A stretch of 64,000 bases of DNA, from assembly GCA_947623455.1 (NCBI GenBank), contig OX392536.1:35903465-35967464 (forward strand), in the 5' to 3' direction. This document shows, piece by piece, positions 1 to 12,397 of the stretch (its first letter is position 1; each line of letters starts with the position of its first letter). Origin of the DNA: Mimachlamys varia. Taxonomy: Eukaryota > Mollusca > Bivalvia > Pectinida > Pectinidae. Below the pieces are notes generated by a model. It saw nothing but the letters and a program-made list of their open reading frames with translations. It had not been told where the DNA came from and made no database searches. A program made the translations under genes and the position numbers.

Positions 1-95
1 GGACACCCCTAGGCTGTCTGTAGTTAGCCAGGTGTGAATTTCTCTCCTCCCTCTCCCCCACAGCCATCACTGACCAAGACTGATTAAAGGCCTGA
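1..95 (+). CDS. Possible terminal exon of an upstream gene
   Basis: A long pyrimidine tract ending CTCTCCCCCACAG at about position 63 looks like a 3' splice site. The sequence after it can be read ATC ACT GAC CAA GAC TGA, a short coding tail with stop. The frame of the missing upstream exons is unknown, so this is only a candidate. The AT-rich sequence after it, to about 500, would be 3' untranslated; an ATTAAA near 391 could be a polyadenylation signal. Confidence 0.25.
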
Positions 96-830
96 GGGCC
101 CTACCCTGTTAATTGATTAATGATGATAACATTGATTACAGTTAATTGGATTACATGTAGATGTATGTTGGTATTTTGATATGAAGAAGGAAATGGCTTT
201 AAATGTTCTGGTGAAAGTAATCGTTTCTTATATTAGTACTTGAAATTTATATAACCTTTCATTTGTATGCATTGTACCTGAGTGTATAGTGAAACAGAAT
301 TCCAATACTGGTACATGTAGGTAGTACTACCAGAGACTTATAAAACCTTGTACGTCTTTGATATTGCACATCTAGCTTCTTAATGTCAAATATTAAAGTA
401 ATTTGTTATTGAAACAAATATACTAAGTACAAAATATGTTCTTCTAATATCTATTTTTTTATATTACAATCTGTTGTTTACTTTATTTTCTGTACATATT
501 TTTAGTAGGATTAACTTCATAATTTCAACATAAAACATGTGTTGTACCATTTTTTATTTGAACACAAACCTTTCAATTTAATTGTAGAATGCAAATATTT
601 AAATAGAAAAGAATAATTGTAACTTCTTTAAAAAGAAGTATAAGTTAGTATATTTAAATTATTATTTTATTTAAAATTTTGACATGCAGTGAATTAATTT
701 ATTTAAGTTATTATGATAAATATCTTCTGGTATAAACTCAGAATTGTTCATTCTTGTACTTATATGAGGTTCAAGTACTGACAAACTAATGACTTCAATA
801 TTATAACATAAAAGCACAGGTAAATCATAT
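96..830. other. AT-rich non-coding stretch
   Basis: No convincing coding potential on either strand. It is strongly AT-rich. It may be 3' untranslated sequence of an upstream gene, or part of the dispersed element continuing at 831-1010. Confidence 0.4.
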
Positions 831-1015
831 TACATCTGTACAGGTAAGGACACAGGTAGGTATGGACCCTCCCATTACCTGTAGGGGTTTTTGTGGTCAC
901 ACCTGGCTGGACGTAGTGCACTACTAGTTTACCTGTAGTTTAAATGTAGTGCACTACTAGTTTAAACGTAGTGCACTCCTAGTGCACTAGGGTGTAAAGG
1001 TTAGCTTACACTCAA
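831..1015 (-). repeat. Dispersed repeat with GTGCACTACTAGTTTAA motif (copy 1)
   Basis: Carries repeated GTAGTGCACTACTAGTTTAA blocks preceded by ACCTGTAGGGGT and AGGTAAGGACAC. The same blocks occur inverted at 14066-14230, so this is a dispersed element whose two copies lie in opposite orientation. Confidence 0.6.
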
Positions 1016-1019
1016 CTGT

Positions 1020-2080
1020 ATTTATGATGTATGGTTCGCACCCTAAGTCAAGCAGCTGAAGCTATGCAATAGTACAATAGTCAATGAAAACCAGTAAGAC
1101 ATACATGATTGAAAATGGCCGTTTTTATTAAACGACATTATATCAAAATACATGTTACAACACATGCATTACATAACATCCAAATACATGTTACAATACA
1201 TGTATTGTACACCCTCCCGAGAAGGTGTACTATAAATATAAACTCAAGACTATTGTAGGTGAGGGGCCAAAAAACGCCCACACTTTACCGATAAAATAGG
1301 AAACAACAAACACAAATGCTAGTGAGTTCATAGGGGGTGATAGGGGATGGTGGCGGGAAGAAATAAATCTTTAAAATGGCGCCTTATCATTGGCCCGTGC
1401 AAAATCTTCCAAGTGACTCTATACCTAGTCACGTGATCACATATCCCTCCGCCGTGATCAAGGTCTATAACCGACTCAACTAGAACATATATGCACTTGC
1501 CAAAAGAAATATTTCCCTATGAAAAACCGTAACCATCATCATAAATGCAATGAAATACTTTGCATTTAATTGTTGTTTTTTAGGCAATTACGTTGCGCCA
1601 TCACGTTATCGCCGGCCGCAGAGTTTAGCTAGCGCAGACCCAAACGCGCTGCGATAATCTATCGGAGCGTTATATATTACTAAAATCGACTTTTCATGCG
1701 TCAATAGAAAACCATTCCCTCCTATCAGTTACCTATATCTTATGCATGATACAACTATACCCACACAGGAACCCAGCTCGCTCCGCTATGCTATTGTTGT
1801 TTACGGACACACTCGTGTTTGACGCCAATTTTGGTATGCAAAAGGCCTGACCCGTGACACATTCTATATAATTATAAAATACCGGGTATGCTGGTAGACA
1901 ATTTCAATTAGTAATTGGCATGCTTTCTGGATATGACAATTGTGGCATATTTTAGTTTTTCAAAGGGTTAAAGTCTGATACATAATCATCACTAATCAAT
2001 ATTTTTAATGGCGGATAAACGAAAAAAAAAACGAAGAAATAGAAGATGAAGGTATCCTTCTAGCTTCGAACTATATGGTA
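1020..2080. other. Intergenic stretch, no gene seen
   Basis: A mixed-composition stretch with a more GC-rich patch at about 1590-1680. No ORF, repeat array or RNA gene is supported. Confidence 0.4.
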
Positions 2081-2084
2081 TTTG

Positions 2085-2150
2085 TCCTTAGCTGACGGAC
2101 AAAGCGTCCGGCTGGGAACCTGGCGATCAAGAGTTCGAATCCCGGTGAAA
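2085..2150 (+). mobile_element. tRNA-derived SINE head
   Basis: A tRNA-like block with an A-box-like TTAGCTGACGGAC and a B-box AGTTCGAATCC, 48 nt apart as in a tRNA. The acceptor stem does not pair, so it is read as the polymerase III promoter of a SINE rather than a tRNA gene. Confidence 0.55.
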
Positions 2151-2290
2151 GTACACTATTCTATTTCATGTTACAAACTGTATCAGTAGCCCTCAATGTG
2201 GTGACAGTGGAGTTAGAACCTGGGCTGTGTTTATAGATGACCACACTCAGAAGATGGGCTATTGTGGCATATTTAAATAAGTCGTTTTCC

Positions 2291-2440
2291 TGATCCGTCT
2301 GCTTCTACATTAATTTAGAAATTTTGGATTCCAAAAAGAAGAGTCTTAGGAGGGCGAAACATGTGTATGATGCAATTAAATTCATTTTTCGGCATACTGT
2401 ATCTACTACTAAATTAAAAAGGTGCAGCATATGTGTGTGT
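2291..2440 (+). repeat. Dispersed repeat family D, copy 1
   Basis: Shares TTTAGAAATTTTGGATTCC, GGGCGAAACA, CATACTGTATCTA and AAAAGGTGCAGCAT with copies at 8545-8713 and 9331-9493. This copy has an internal deletion after GGATTCC. Confidence 0.65.
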
Positions 2441-3645
2441 CGTCGTTCGAGCTAGAGGGAATTTCCAATTGTCCTCAATGTTTGAGCATCCGACTAGGAA
2501 TCCTGAAAAATCGAAGGTTCGTTTTCCTGTAATGGCGGCTTACTTATCTTGGTAATTCTGGCAGTCGACCGATATAAGTCATGTATATTGTTTGAAATGT
2601 TAATTTCGTTTTTTTTTCTTCAACAAGTTATTCTAAGCATCTAAAATGTAGCAAGGTTGATCGATATACAAAGGTCCATCTCATTTGTGTTTTGTCATAC
2701 TGATAAAACAGTCGATCGATGTAAATGTAAATCAGTTCCAATCAGTGTACGCCTGTGACTTGCTCTGTGTAAGCAGACAAATTGTGTCGGGGAAGGATAG
2801 GTCGGTGTTCGCGTAATACTCCGGATTTAAATAGATTGTCAGACCCCGTCAATGCCGTGACATTTCAATAGCAGCATTACATTTGCAATTTCTTACAAAA
2901 AATCTTTCCTGCCTTTGTAATATCATAGTGGCAGCCTTTTACATCATCCCGATAAAGGAGTGAGTGATTTCAAGCGTGTAATGAAACTCACTTTTATCTG
3001 TTAATACTGTAGTTATTTTCAAGGAACTAACTTAATGCACTATACAAATTGTTTCAAATGAAAAATGGATAAGAATAATAATAAAGAAAATGCATTTGGA
3101 TATTTTCGTACAATCGAACTGGTTTGAAAAAGAATCTTCTTGATGGTGTTTCATATTGATCCAGTTTTCTTATAATACATGTAGATATTTCAATCCTTGC
3201 TCAAGTTGGACTCTGTGTATATAACCAAATGTAACCTGTTTCGTTTGCCGATGAATCGGACAAGATTTTCGATAACATATTCCCTGTGTGTGTTGTTTTG
3301 TGAAGGCAAATAATGCATGGCATGTTGAAGCAAAGAAGATACCATTTAAAATTTTTCACATTTTCATTGAAAATACGCAAATAATCGAATTGTTTAAACA
3401 ACCACAAACGATTAACCAACAAACCATATCAGCTCCTGGTTTCTAGCGGAAGTCAAAAGTCATGTACTGTCCTTGAAATTCTCCAATCAGCTAGGCCTAC
3501 CCATTCTGTCCCTTGCCACTTGTGTCAGTATCAAATCTGATCGCGTCCTGAATGAAAGGAATTCGAAAAGTAAGCTGCCATATCAAAATGTTTCGTCCTT
3601 TTGAACCATGTTTGATTTCTCATCTAAAATGAAATAACATCAGCT
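2441..3645. other. Intergenic stretch, nothing identified
   Basis: Only short ORFs without family resemblance; no array, hairpin or RNA gene recognised. Confidence 0.4.
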
Positions 3646-3765
3646 TTTACGAGAGTCTCCATGTAAATATTTCCTTTATCTTATTTTGCCTCTAGGTTAA
3701 TAGATTTTGAGTTCGGATTATGGTTTTGTTGACGCTTTGGTATTCTCTGATTTTTTTTCCCTTCA
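3646..3765 (+). repeat. Dispersed repeat family E, partial copy
   Basis: Contains GAGAGTCTCCATGTAAATAT and TTCGGATTATGGTTTTGTTG followed by GGTATTCTCTGATT, shared with copies at 8775-8998, 24000-24250 and (inverted) 18850-19112. Confidence 0.6.
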
Positions 3766-4012
3766 CATTCCAGCAGATGTAGAAACTCGAAATTAAGCGG
3801 TTCCCCGATTAATCACGTTGAACTAGTAAAAATGGATGCGGTGATCTCGCTGCTGAGCCTGCGCATTGGTCTAGATATATGTTTCGTCCGCTATAAAACG
3901 CGTCAGAAAATTGATATCTTAAGAATTCATGAAGAAATGTAGATATGGCATTTACATGTACAATACATTATCAAGTTTCGGTTCTACATAATTTGGCTGT
4001 ATTGAACTATTG

Positions 4013-4115
4013 AAAGGCCCAATAAACGTAACTTTCGGAGAAACTTGAAGCGAAAATCAAGCCTAATAACGTATTGTATTTATAGATATAGTCAGGATTA
4101 ACCGATAACTTTTGT
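4013..4115 (-). mobile_element. Truncated copy of the GGCCCAATA MITE
   Basis: Begins AAAGGCCCAATAAACGTAAC and continues through AACTTGAAGCGAAAATCAAG, matching one end of the complete element at 43690-44082. It loses similarity after about 100 bp. Confidence 0.6.
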
Positions 4116-4785
4116 CAGTTCATGGGTTGCTGAATTGAGTTTGTCTTAAACATTAACATGAACTGCGTCGCAGACGAACAAACCAGTGTTCCCAGTTCAA
4201 TAAATTGTTTCAAAACCAACTCAATTCACTCATCCCATGAAATCGATCAAAACAAGATTCAATCCTTACTGTAGCTAAATTGTTTTCCTGATTTGACAGA
4301 AGACAACGAAACATATATATCGGATAATTTAACCCCCGTTTCAACAGCCGTTTGTTGTTTTATTAGTTCGACTGGTCCGAAGGTTTTGATGTATCCTCAA
4401 GTTCTATTGCTAAATGCTTCTATCGATTCTGAGCTCATGATTATACTTTAAATTTGTCTTTTCTTGATGACTGCGTTACAATAATATTTATATATACATA
4501 GATCATAAACATTTTTTTAATCAAGATGAAAGAAATGCTTCAAAATTTGTCAACAAAATATAGTTCACAGTTGCGTATGAACAAACTGGGGATATTGATA
4601 ATTTTTTCCTTTTATAATTTCGCACCTTTGAACTTGATCAAATGGGTTTAAGAAAAATATGTTTCAGTTAATCAGGCAAGGTGCCCGGAGGAATCAATCG
4701 AAGAATCGTTTATTATGAAGGCTTCGTTTACAATATTATCAAAGAGAACTATAACGAGATGTCGAAACAATACAGCGATAGATCA

Positions 4786-5337
4786 TCAATTTTAAATTGA
4801 AAATGAATTTATATTACGAAACATCATTAAAAACCCATAATTTGGTTGTTGACTGTAAATTTCCTTGAACATACTTTTAACTACATTATTCATTTAATAT
4901 ACAGTAAATAATTAACATTTAATATACTGTAAATAAGTCACATTTGTCATTATCTAGACCATGATTGCATTTGAAAACAGGAAAGTGTTAAATTGTATTT
5001 ATAATTGGTTGTCATATTCATGTTGATTCGCTTATCAGTATTGGGTACATGAACCGGTATCTAAAGTTAAATAAAACTGTGTTTAAAAAACTAAAAATAT
5101 TTATTACAATTTTACCAGCGAAATATCTGAAAATATCAACTTGATAACACTTATATCATCAAATTTTGAACAAAAATAGAACTTCATCCTGTGGCGTATT
5201 AATATCATCCGTCCCGATCGGTTATGACCGCAAATTTTAAAATGAAATCAGACTTTTGGGAATTTCGAAAATGTAATAAAAGGAAAATTCAATGGTTTCC
5301 AATTAAATACTGAATTTCATTTCACTTGTATGGCAGA
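4786..5337 (+). repeat. Left 0.55-kb direct repeat flanking the 42-bp minisatellite
   Basis: Matches 7925-8495 along its full length in the same orientation, with small indels (for example an extra TTTAAACCTTAGGCAC in the right copy) and scattered substitutions. The minisatellite lies between the two copies. The ends are not TG...CA, so there is no support for calling them LTRs. Confidence 0.8.
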
Positions 5338-5555
5338 TTTAAAAACACATTTTACTCGTGCTACGCACTCGTACAAATATAAAACAATCTGCCATACACG
5401 TGAAATATATTTGATATTTAACATGAAATCATTAAATAGCCTCTATATATCAGCAGCGAGTACGACCATATGTTGTGTTTTTTTAACGAAGAACGTGTTG
5501 ACGACGACGAATCGTACGAGGCACACTATTATAACAAACATAACAGAACGTAATA

Positions 5556-7922
5556 TGTTCATTGACATGTAATAACTGTCAGCATATCTACTGTTTGTAT
5601 TCATTGACATATAATAACTGTCAGCATGTCTACTGTTTGTATTCATTGACATGTAATAACTGTCAGCATGTCTACTGTTTGTATTCATTGATATGTAATA
5701 ACTGTCAGCATGTCTACTGTTTGTATTCATTGACATGTAATAACTGTCAGCATGTCTGCTGGTTGTGTTCATTGACATGTAATAACTGTCAGCATGTCTA
5801 CTGGTTGTGTTCATTGACATGTAATAACTGTCAACATGTCTACTGGTTGTGTTCATCGATATGTAATAACTGTCAACATTTCTACTGTTTGTGTTCATGG
5901 ACATGCAATAACTGTCAGCATGTCTACTGTTTGTATTAAATGACATGTAATAACTGTCAGCATGTCTACTGTTTGTATTCATTGACATGTAATAACTGTC
6001 AGCATATCTACTGTTTGTATTAATTGACATGTAATAACTGTCAGGATGTCTACTGTTTGTGTTCATTGACATGTAATAACTGTCAGCATATCTACTGTTT
6101 GTGTTCATTGACATGTAATAACTGTCAGCATATCTACTGTTTGTATTAATTGACATGTAATAACTGTCAGGATGTCAACTGTTTGTGTTCATTGAGATGT
6201 AATAACTGTCAGCATATCTACTGTTTATATTAATTGACATGTTATAACTGTCTGCATGTCTACTGTTTTTATTCATTGATATGTAATAACTGTCATCATG
6301 TCTACTGGTTGTATTCACTGACATGTAATGATTGGCAGCATGTCTACTGTTTTTATTCATTGATATGTAATAACTGTCATCATGTCTACTGGTTGTATTC
6401 ATTGACATGTAATAACTGTCAGCATGTCTACTGTTTGTATTCATTGACATGTAATAACTGTCAGCATGTCTACTGTTTGTATTCATTGACATGTAATAAC
6501 TGTCAGCATGTCTACTGTTTGTGTTCATTGAATGTAATAACTGTCTGCATGTCTACTGTTTGTATTCATTGATATGTAATAACTGTCAGAATGTCTACTG
6601 TTTGTATTCATTGACATGTAATAACTGTCTGCATGTCTACTGTTTGTATTCATTGATATGTAATAACTGTCTGCATGTCTACTGTTTGTATTCATTGACA
6701 TGTAATAACAGTCAGAATGTCTACTGGTTGTATTCATTGAATGTAATAACTGTCTGCATGTCTACTGTTTGTATTCATTGACATGAAATAACTGTCAGCA
6801 TATCTACTGTTTGTGTTCATTGATATGTAATAACTCTCAGCATGTCTACTGTTTGTGTTTATTGACTTGTAATAACTGTCAGCATGTCTACTGTTTGTGT
6901 TCATTGACATGTAACAACTGTCAGCATGTCTATTGTTTGTGTTCATTGATATGTAATAACTCTCAATATGTCTATTGTTTGTTTTCATTGATATGTAATA
7001 ACTTTCAATATGTCTATTGTTTATATTCATTGATATGTAATAACTGTCAGCATGTCTAGTGTTTGTGTTCGTTGACATGTAATAACTGTCAGCATGTCTA
7101 CTGTTTGTGTTCATTGACATGTAATAACTGCCAGCATGTCTACTGTTTGTGTTCATTGATATGTAATAACTGTCAGCATGTCTCCCGTTTGTATTCATTG
7201 ATAAGTAATAACTGTCAGCATGTCTCCTGTTTGTATTCATTGACATGTAATAACGTTAGCATATCTACTGTTTGTATTCAGTGTCATGTAATAACTGTCA
7301 GTATGTCTGTTGTTTGTGTTCATTGACATGTAACAACTGTCAGTATGTCTACTGTTTGTATTCATTGATATGGAATAGCTGTCAGCATGTCTACTGTTTG
7401 TGTTCGTTGACATGTAATAACTGTCAGCATGTCTACTGTTTGTGTTCATTGATATGTAATAACTGTCAGCATGTCTACTGTTTGTATTCATTGATATGTA
7501 ATAAATGTCAGCATGTCTCCTGTTTGTGTTCATTGAGATGTAATAACTGTCAGCATGTCTACTGTTTGTATTCATTGAGATGTAATAACTGTCAGCATGT
7601 CTACTGTTTGTGTTCATTGACATGTAATAACTGTCAGCATGTCTAGTGTTTGTGTTCATTGACATGTAATAACTGTCATCATGTCTACTGGTTGTATTCA
7701 TTGACATTTAATGATTGGCAGCATGTCTACTGTTTGTGTTCATTGACATGTAATAACTGTCATCATGTCTACTGTTTGTATTCATTGACATGTAATAACT
7801 GTCAGCATGTCTAGTGTTTGTGTTCATTATTATGTAATGAACGTCAGCATGCCTACTGTTTGTGTTCATTTACATGTACATTTTAATAACTGTCAGCATG
7901 TATACTGTTTGTATTCATTGAT
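5556..7922. repeat. 42-bp minisatellite, about 56 copies
   Basis: The unit reads TTCATTGACATGTAATAACT then GTCAGCATGTCTACTGTTTG. Because 42 is a multiple of three, long open frames appear on both strands (repeats of MSMNTNSRHADSYY on minus, LTCNNCQHVYCLYS on plus). Two adjacent units (near 6525 and 6740) lack 3 bp (TTGAATG instead of TTGACATG). No start context, splice sites or conservation suggest that it is translated. Confidence 0.95.
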
Positions 7923-7924
7923 AT

Positions 7925-8495
7925 TCAATTTTATATTGAAAATGAATTGATATTACGAAACATCATTAAAACCCATAATTTTGTTGTCGACTGTAATTTT
8001 CTTTGACCATATTTTTAACTACATTATTAATTTAATATACAGTAAATAATTAACATTTAATATACAGTAATTAATTAACATCTAATTTACTGTAATAATT
8101 AACATTTGTCATTATTAAGACCATGTTTGCATTTGAACACAGGAAAGTGTTAAATTGAATTTATAATTGGTTGTCATATTCATGTTGATTCGCTTATCAG
8201 AATTGGGTACATGAAACGGTATCTAAAGTTAAATAAAAATATTTATTACAATTTTACCAGCGAAATATCAGAAAATATCAACTTGATAACACTTACATCA
8301 TCATATTTTGAACAAAAATAGAACTTCATCCTGCGGCGTATTAATATCATTTAAACCTTAGGCACTCCGTCCCGATCGGTTATGACCGCGAATTTTAAAA
8401 TGAAATCAGACTTTTAGGAATTTCGAAAATGTAATAAAAGGAATAATCAATGGTTTCCAATTAAATACTGAATTTTATTTCACTCGTATTGCAGA
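7925..8495 (+). repeat. Right 0.57-kb direct repeat flanking the 42-bp minisatellite
   Basis: Second copy of 4786-5337. It starts TCAATTTTATATTGAAAATG and ends TTTCACTCGTATTGCAGA. Confidence 0.8.
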
Positions 8496-8544
8496 ACTAA
8501 TTCAAATTTACTTCTAAATTCACAAATCAAAGATATTTTACGCA

Positions 8545-8713
8545 CCTGACTCTTCGGCTTCTTCATTAGTTTAGAAATTTTGGATTCCCATCTTTTGACC
8601 CTTAGCATCACTGACGAGTCCAGAAGGACGAAACAGCTGTATGGTACAGTTTTTTCGTCCTACTGTATCTATTACTAAATTTAAAAGGTGCAGCATGTGT
8701 GTGTTACGTCATC
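8545..8713 (+). repeat. Dispersed repeat family D, copy 2
   Basis: A fuller copy of the family at 2291-2440, with CCTTAGCATCACTGACGAGTCC between the two conserved halves. Confidence 0.65.
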
Positions 8714-8774
8714 ATTGCCAAAACATTGAAAGTAATGACAAAGAAGAATAAACCCGTGTCATTCCACTGATTGT

Positions 8775-8998
8775 ATTCTTGATGCCGTGGCAAATACTTG
8801 GGTGTGACGTAGATTTAGACAGAGGATGTCATCCATGAAGCAGAAGACACTTACTGTTGCGGAACATCTGGTTTTATTTTCTGTACTTCTAGGGGTCTCC
8901 ATATATAATCTTTCATTTGTTTATAGTTTGTCCTAGTTTGATTGATTTTGAGTTCGGATTATGCTTTTGCTGATGCTTCGGTATTCTCTGATTTGTTT
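8775..8998 (+). repeat. Dispersed repeat family E, copy 2
   Basis: Contains ATGAAGCAGAAGACACTTAC, the TCTCC block and GAGTTCGGATTATGCTTTTG, aligned with the copy at 24000-24250. Confidence 0.6.
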
Positions 8999-9330
8999 TG
9001 GATCATTTCCAAAGTAGCCCCTACCTATTCCTCACTGATACAATGGTACATGTACTTCAAAATATTTGTGTTTGTGTAAATGTAAAACGATGAATGTAAA
9101 ACACATATATATCATGGTTGGATTGAAACACCTTTTAAACAATATTTCATGGTTGTTTACCATGTCACGTGGGTAGTTCATGTACTATTATGTATTATGT
9201 ACTATTATAAATGTTGATAATTCCGATACGATGCTATTTCGATAAGTTAACTAAAGTGATTCAAATAAATTGAAAAATTGCTGTAAATATGTAAATAAAT
9301 CAAGCTTTATTATTTAAACATGATAAATAT

Positions 9331-9493
9331 TTCTACATTAGTTTAGAAATTTTGGATTCCCACCTTTTGGTCCCTAGCATCACTGAAGAGTCCAAGGAGG
9401 ACGAAACAACTGTATGATGCAGTTTAATTATTTTTTTCGGCATACTGTATATATTACTGAACTTAAAAGGTGCCGCACATGTGTGTTACGTCA
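9331..9493 (+). repeat. Dispersed repeat family D, copy 3
   Basis: Shares TTCTACATTAGTTTAGAAAT through AAGGTGCCGCACATGTGTGT with the other two copies. Confidence 0.65.
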
Positions 9494-9871
9494 TCTTATG
9501 AAATCATGGATACTTTCAGAATAGAAATACATTGATAAAATAGCATGTGCCTAATGTCTTTAATATTGATAAATACATGTGTTTTAGTGACTGTTTAAAT
9601 GAATACAAAGGTTTCAACATTTAGTTAATATCATGTTGTAGAAAATAATAGCATCATGCTATTTTAGTCAATGTATAATTTGTCTACTTAAGATTATCAA
9701 CGAAGTAGAAAAAACGTTGCAGTGTAAGTTTAAAAGGGTTCAGACCTTGCGGCTTGTAAAAATTACAAAACGCTGCTTTATACATTTAGCGTAAAAATAA
9801 TATATCTTGATTTTAAAACAAACATCGGTCGTGTTCAGCTTGTTCCAGTAGGATGTATGTTTTTGTTTAAG

Positions 9872-10045
9872 GTTGCGGTGAACCCAGCCAACTTGAGGGG
9901 ACGATCGCCGTCAGTAACGCCGACAAACTTATTGGCGATACTTACACGTACTCATGCGAGTCCGCATACAGTCTGGTGGGAGGGTCTACAACAGTCACGT
10001 GTCTGGCCAGTGGGGAGTGGTCAGACCCCTTGTTTCAATGCATAA
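9872..10045 (+). CDS. Sushi/CCP module exon 1 (partial gene)
   Basis: A 174-nt exon between a TTTAAG acceptor and an A|GTAAGT donor is phase 1 at both ends, the usual arrangement for exons coding whole CCP modules. Translation runs GCGEPSQLEG...GDTYTYSCES...STTVTCLASGEWSD..FQC. It has the four cysteines of a sushi domain (C1 in GCGEP, C2 in YSC, C3 in VTC, C4 in FQC), plus the conserved GD, Y and W positions. CCP modules occur in secreted or membrane adhesion and complement-type proteins. No signal peptide or other domain of the gene is visible here, so only this module is called. Confidence 0.75.
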   Translation, partial: VAVNPANLRGRSPSVTPTNLLAILTRTHASPHTVWWEGLQQSRVWPVGSGQTPCFNA

Positions 10046-10111
10046 GTAAGTTGCCATATGTCTTCCTGATTTGAATTAGTCGCACAGGTTAACTATGAAT
10101 TCCTGCTTGTC

Positions 10112-10401
10112 CATCCTCGATATCTACACCCCTGGACTATGTCATAGCAAAACTGAAGGCACGCTCAGGTAAAAAATATGACCAGTTGCTAGGCTGCATG
10201 CCTGTACGTTGAAGAGTACAAAGGAGCTGCAATCGACTTCAAAGCCTGTCAATTTCAACCGTTATATGACCACGAGATTCAAAGAACCAGCCTTCTTGTC
10301 TCATCAACAAAGTTGGTGCACATGAAGCCTTCAGTGTTGCCATGACATATTCCAGGGGTGTAGAGAGCGTAGGTGATCGTATCCCCTGGACATTGAGGAT
10401 G
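10112..10401. mobile_element. Foldback/MULE-like MITE, degraded copy
   Basis: Ends CATCCTCGATATC and GAGGATG, with long inverted arms (left CTGGACTATGTCATAGCAAA; right TTGCCATGACATATTCCAGG). It belongs to the family of the better-preserved element at 21813-22183. No target-site duplication is visible here. Confidence 0.6.
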
Positions 10402-10931
10402 TTGATTGTCAAGATGAGGTGAATGTTAAGTATAAAATTATAGAATGTCTTTCTGATGTTGTATTTATTTATGCAATGTATATAATTTTGTTTAAGTGTA
10501 TTGAAATCACGGTGAGTCATACCTGATGCGTAATACCAGTATCACTTAACCTGATGTGATTTTATTGCACACCAGAGATAAATGTATCCATCATACGATT
10601 TTGAAGATTTCGAATTCGAATTCGATTGTCTTTTTAGTCACCAGTAGATGGTGGATTGACATTTGAAGTTACTGAACTAAAAAAAAAAAGAAGGGGAGTG
10701 GGGATAAAGAAAGAAAAAAAGACATTTGAATTAAGAATCTGTGGAACATTTCACGGGATCTGGCACGAATCCGGCTAGTCTGAATAGTTTGGGTGATTTG
10801 ATACAAGTTTCCTGGAGGGCCCCGGCTTCAGGCTCGCTACACTAGGTTTGGTAACACAAATGTTAGCAGGAAAGAAATATTCGATTATCTTTATAGATTT
10901 TATGCTGAAAATATGTTCTCAAATTTACTTA

Positions 10932-11109
10932 GGATGTGACCAACCTCCACAAGTGAGTAACGCTGATGTGTCCACCACAGTCACTGGCTTGGTTGGAGAC
11001 ATACGAACATACTCCTGTAGAAGCGGATACTCTGCCAGCGGCCAGAATACGATCACTTGCCAATCAAATGGAATATGGACGAGTCCCCAAATAACGTGCC
11101 AACGTAGTA
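10932..11109 (+). CDS. Sushi/CCP module exon 2 (first copy of duplicated module)
   Basis: After the acceptor TTTACTTAG the reading is CDQPPQVSNADVS...GDIRTYSCRSGYS..NTITCQSNGIWTSP..TC, one complete four-cysteine CCP module including the YSC, ITC and W landmarks. Two donors 3 nt apart are possible (C|GTAGTA or CGTA|GTAAGA), and both keep phase 1, so the exon is symmetric like its neighbour. It lies in the left copy of a tandem duplication whose right copy carries the next module. Confidence 0.75.
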
Positions 11110-11696
11110 AGAAATTATTTCAATTTTGAAAACATGAAATTGAAGCAACAAACTCACGACACAATTTCATGCTTCTTTAGAGTTGGCAAAGACCCGAGTG
11201 GCATTTTATTACAAATAAATACCATAAGTGGGTCTGGTATTGTTAACAATGTCATATTTTGTGACGACAGTCTTAATATTTCATTGTATCTATTACAAAT
11301 AGCCTTGCTTCTATCCAAGCTGTGTCTGAAATTTCGTCTTCATTGTTCTTTACTATCTGATATTTTCCATTATTTTAACCTGTTTACTTACACGACAAAC
11401 GACTGTGCCAACAGCAAACAGTTACACGGGTTTCTGCTATCAATTGTTTTGGTAATGTTCAAGAGGCTGAACACTAAAATGATTTTGCAAATTCGTTGTC
11501 TTGGACGCAGTCTTTGGTGTTTTCAGGAGGAACATGAAAAAGTGTTCCTGCAAAATATTTTCTTGTGGCTTCGATTATCATTATTTCAGTGTTCTATGTT
11601 TCAGCAGATCACATTCGACATACGATATTTAAATTGTTAAAAAAATTTTAATCCAGTATGTTATAACTATAATTATATTCCTCGATCAAGTCTACT

Positions 11697-11775
11697 CGGG
11701 TGGTCGGGTGGTGCAGTGTAGAGCGCATTTGCTTTTTACCAAGGCGGCCGGGGTTCGATTCCTCGACCGGACGTG
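11697..11775 (+). mobile_element. tRNA-derived SINE head
   Basis: An A-box-like GGTGGTGCAGTGTAGAGC and a B-box GGGGTTCGATTCC with tRNA-like spacing. The duplicated copy downstream has lost the segment up to the B-box. Confidence 0.55.
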
Positions 11776-12397
11776 AAATGGTACCAAGTATGATTCTTTA
11801 ACCAGATCATATAAATGTGTTTAGATTATGGTACAGGTTAGGGATATCAAAATCCCCCTTTGTAACTAACATTAGGACTTAGGCCGTAGGGGATGGATAG
11901 TACCTAAGAGCAGCCATTGTAGGTAAGATAATCCCTATTTCATTGTACCATAATTGTATAAACTTGTTTATAGTATTTGTGTCGGGATATTCATCCGTTT
12001 CATGATACATTGTATGACCCAGAATGAAGATCCCCATAAACTGGAATTAACTTCAGTTTGAATCCTGATCAAATGACCATTTATGTATTATGGCCCTGTT
12101 GAGAGGGCACTATTGCTTCATAGTATGGTCGAAGGACGAGATAGTGCCTGAGCCGAAGGCGAGGGTACTATCTCATCACGAGACAATACTATGAGGCAAC
12201 CCCTCGACATTGAGGATGTTGATTGTCTAGATGAGGTGAATGTTAAGTACAAAATTATAGAATGTCTTTCTGAAGTTGTATTTATTTATGCAATGTATAT
12301 TATTTTGTTTAAGTGTATTGAAATCCCGATGAGTCATACCTGATGCGTTATGCCAGTATCAATTAACCTAATGTGATTTTATTGCACACCAGAGATA

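Noticed and set aside
2085..2150. Functional tRNA gene
   Set aside because: Only the A and B boxes are tRNA-like; the acceptor stem does not pair.
5443..7707. Long repeat-coding ORFs on both strands (MSMNTNSRHADSYY and LTCNNCQHVYCLYS types)
   Set aside because: They follow from a 42-bp unit with no stop in several frames. There is no start context, splice site or flanking coding sequence.
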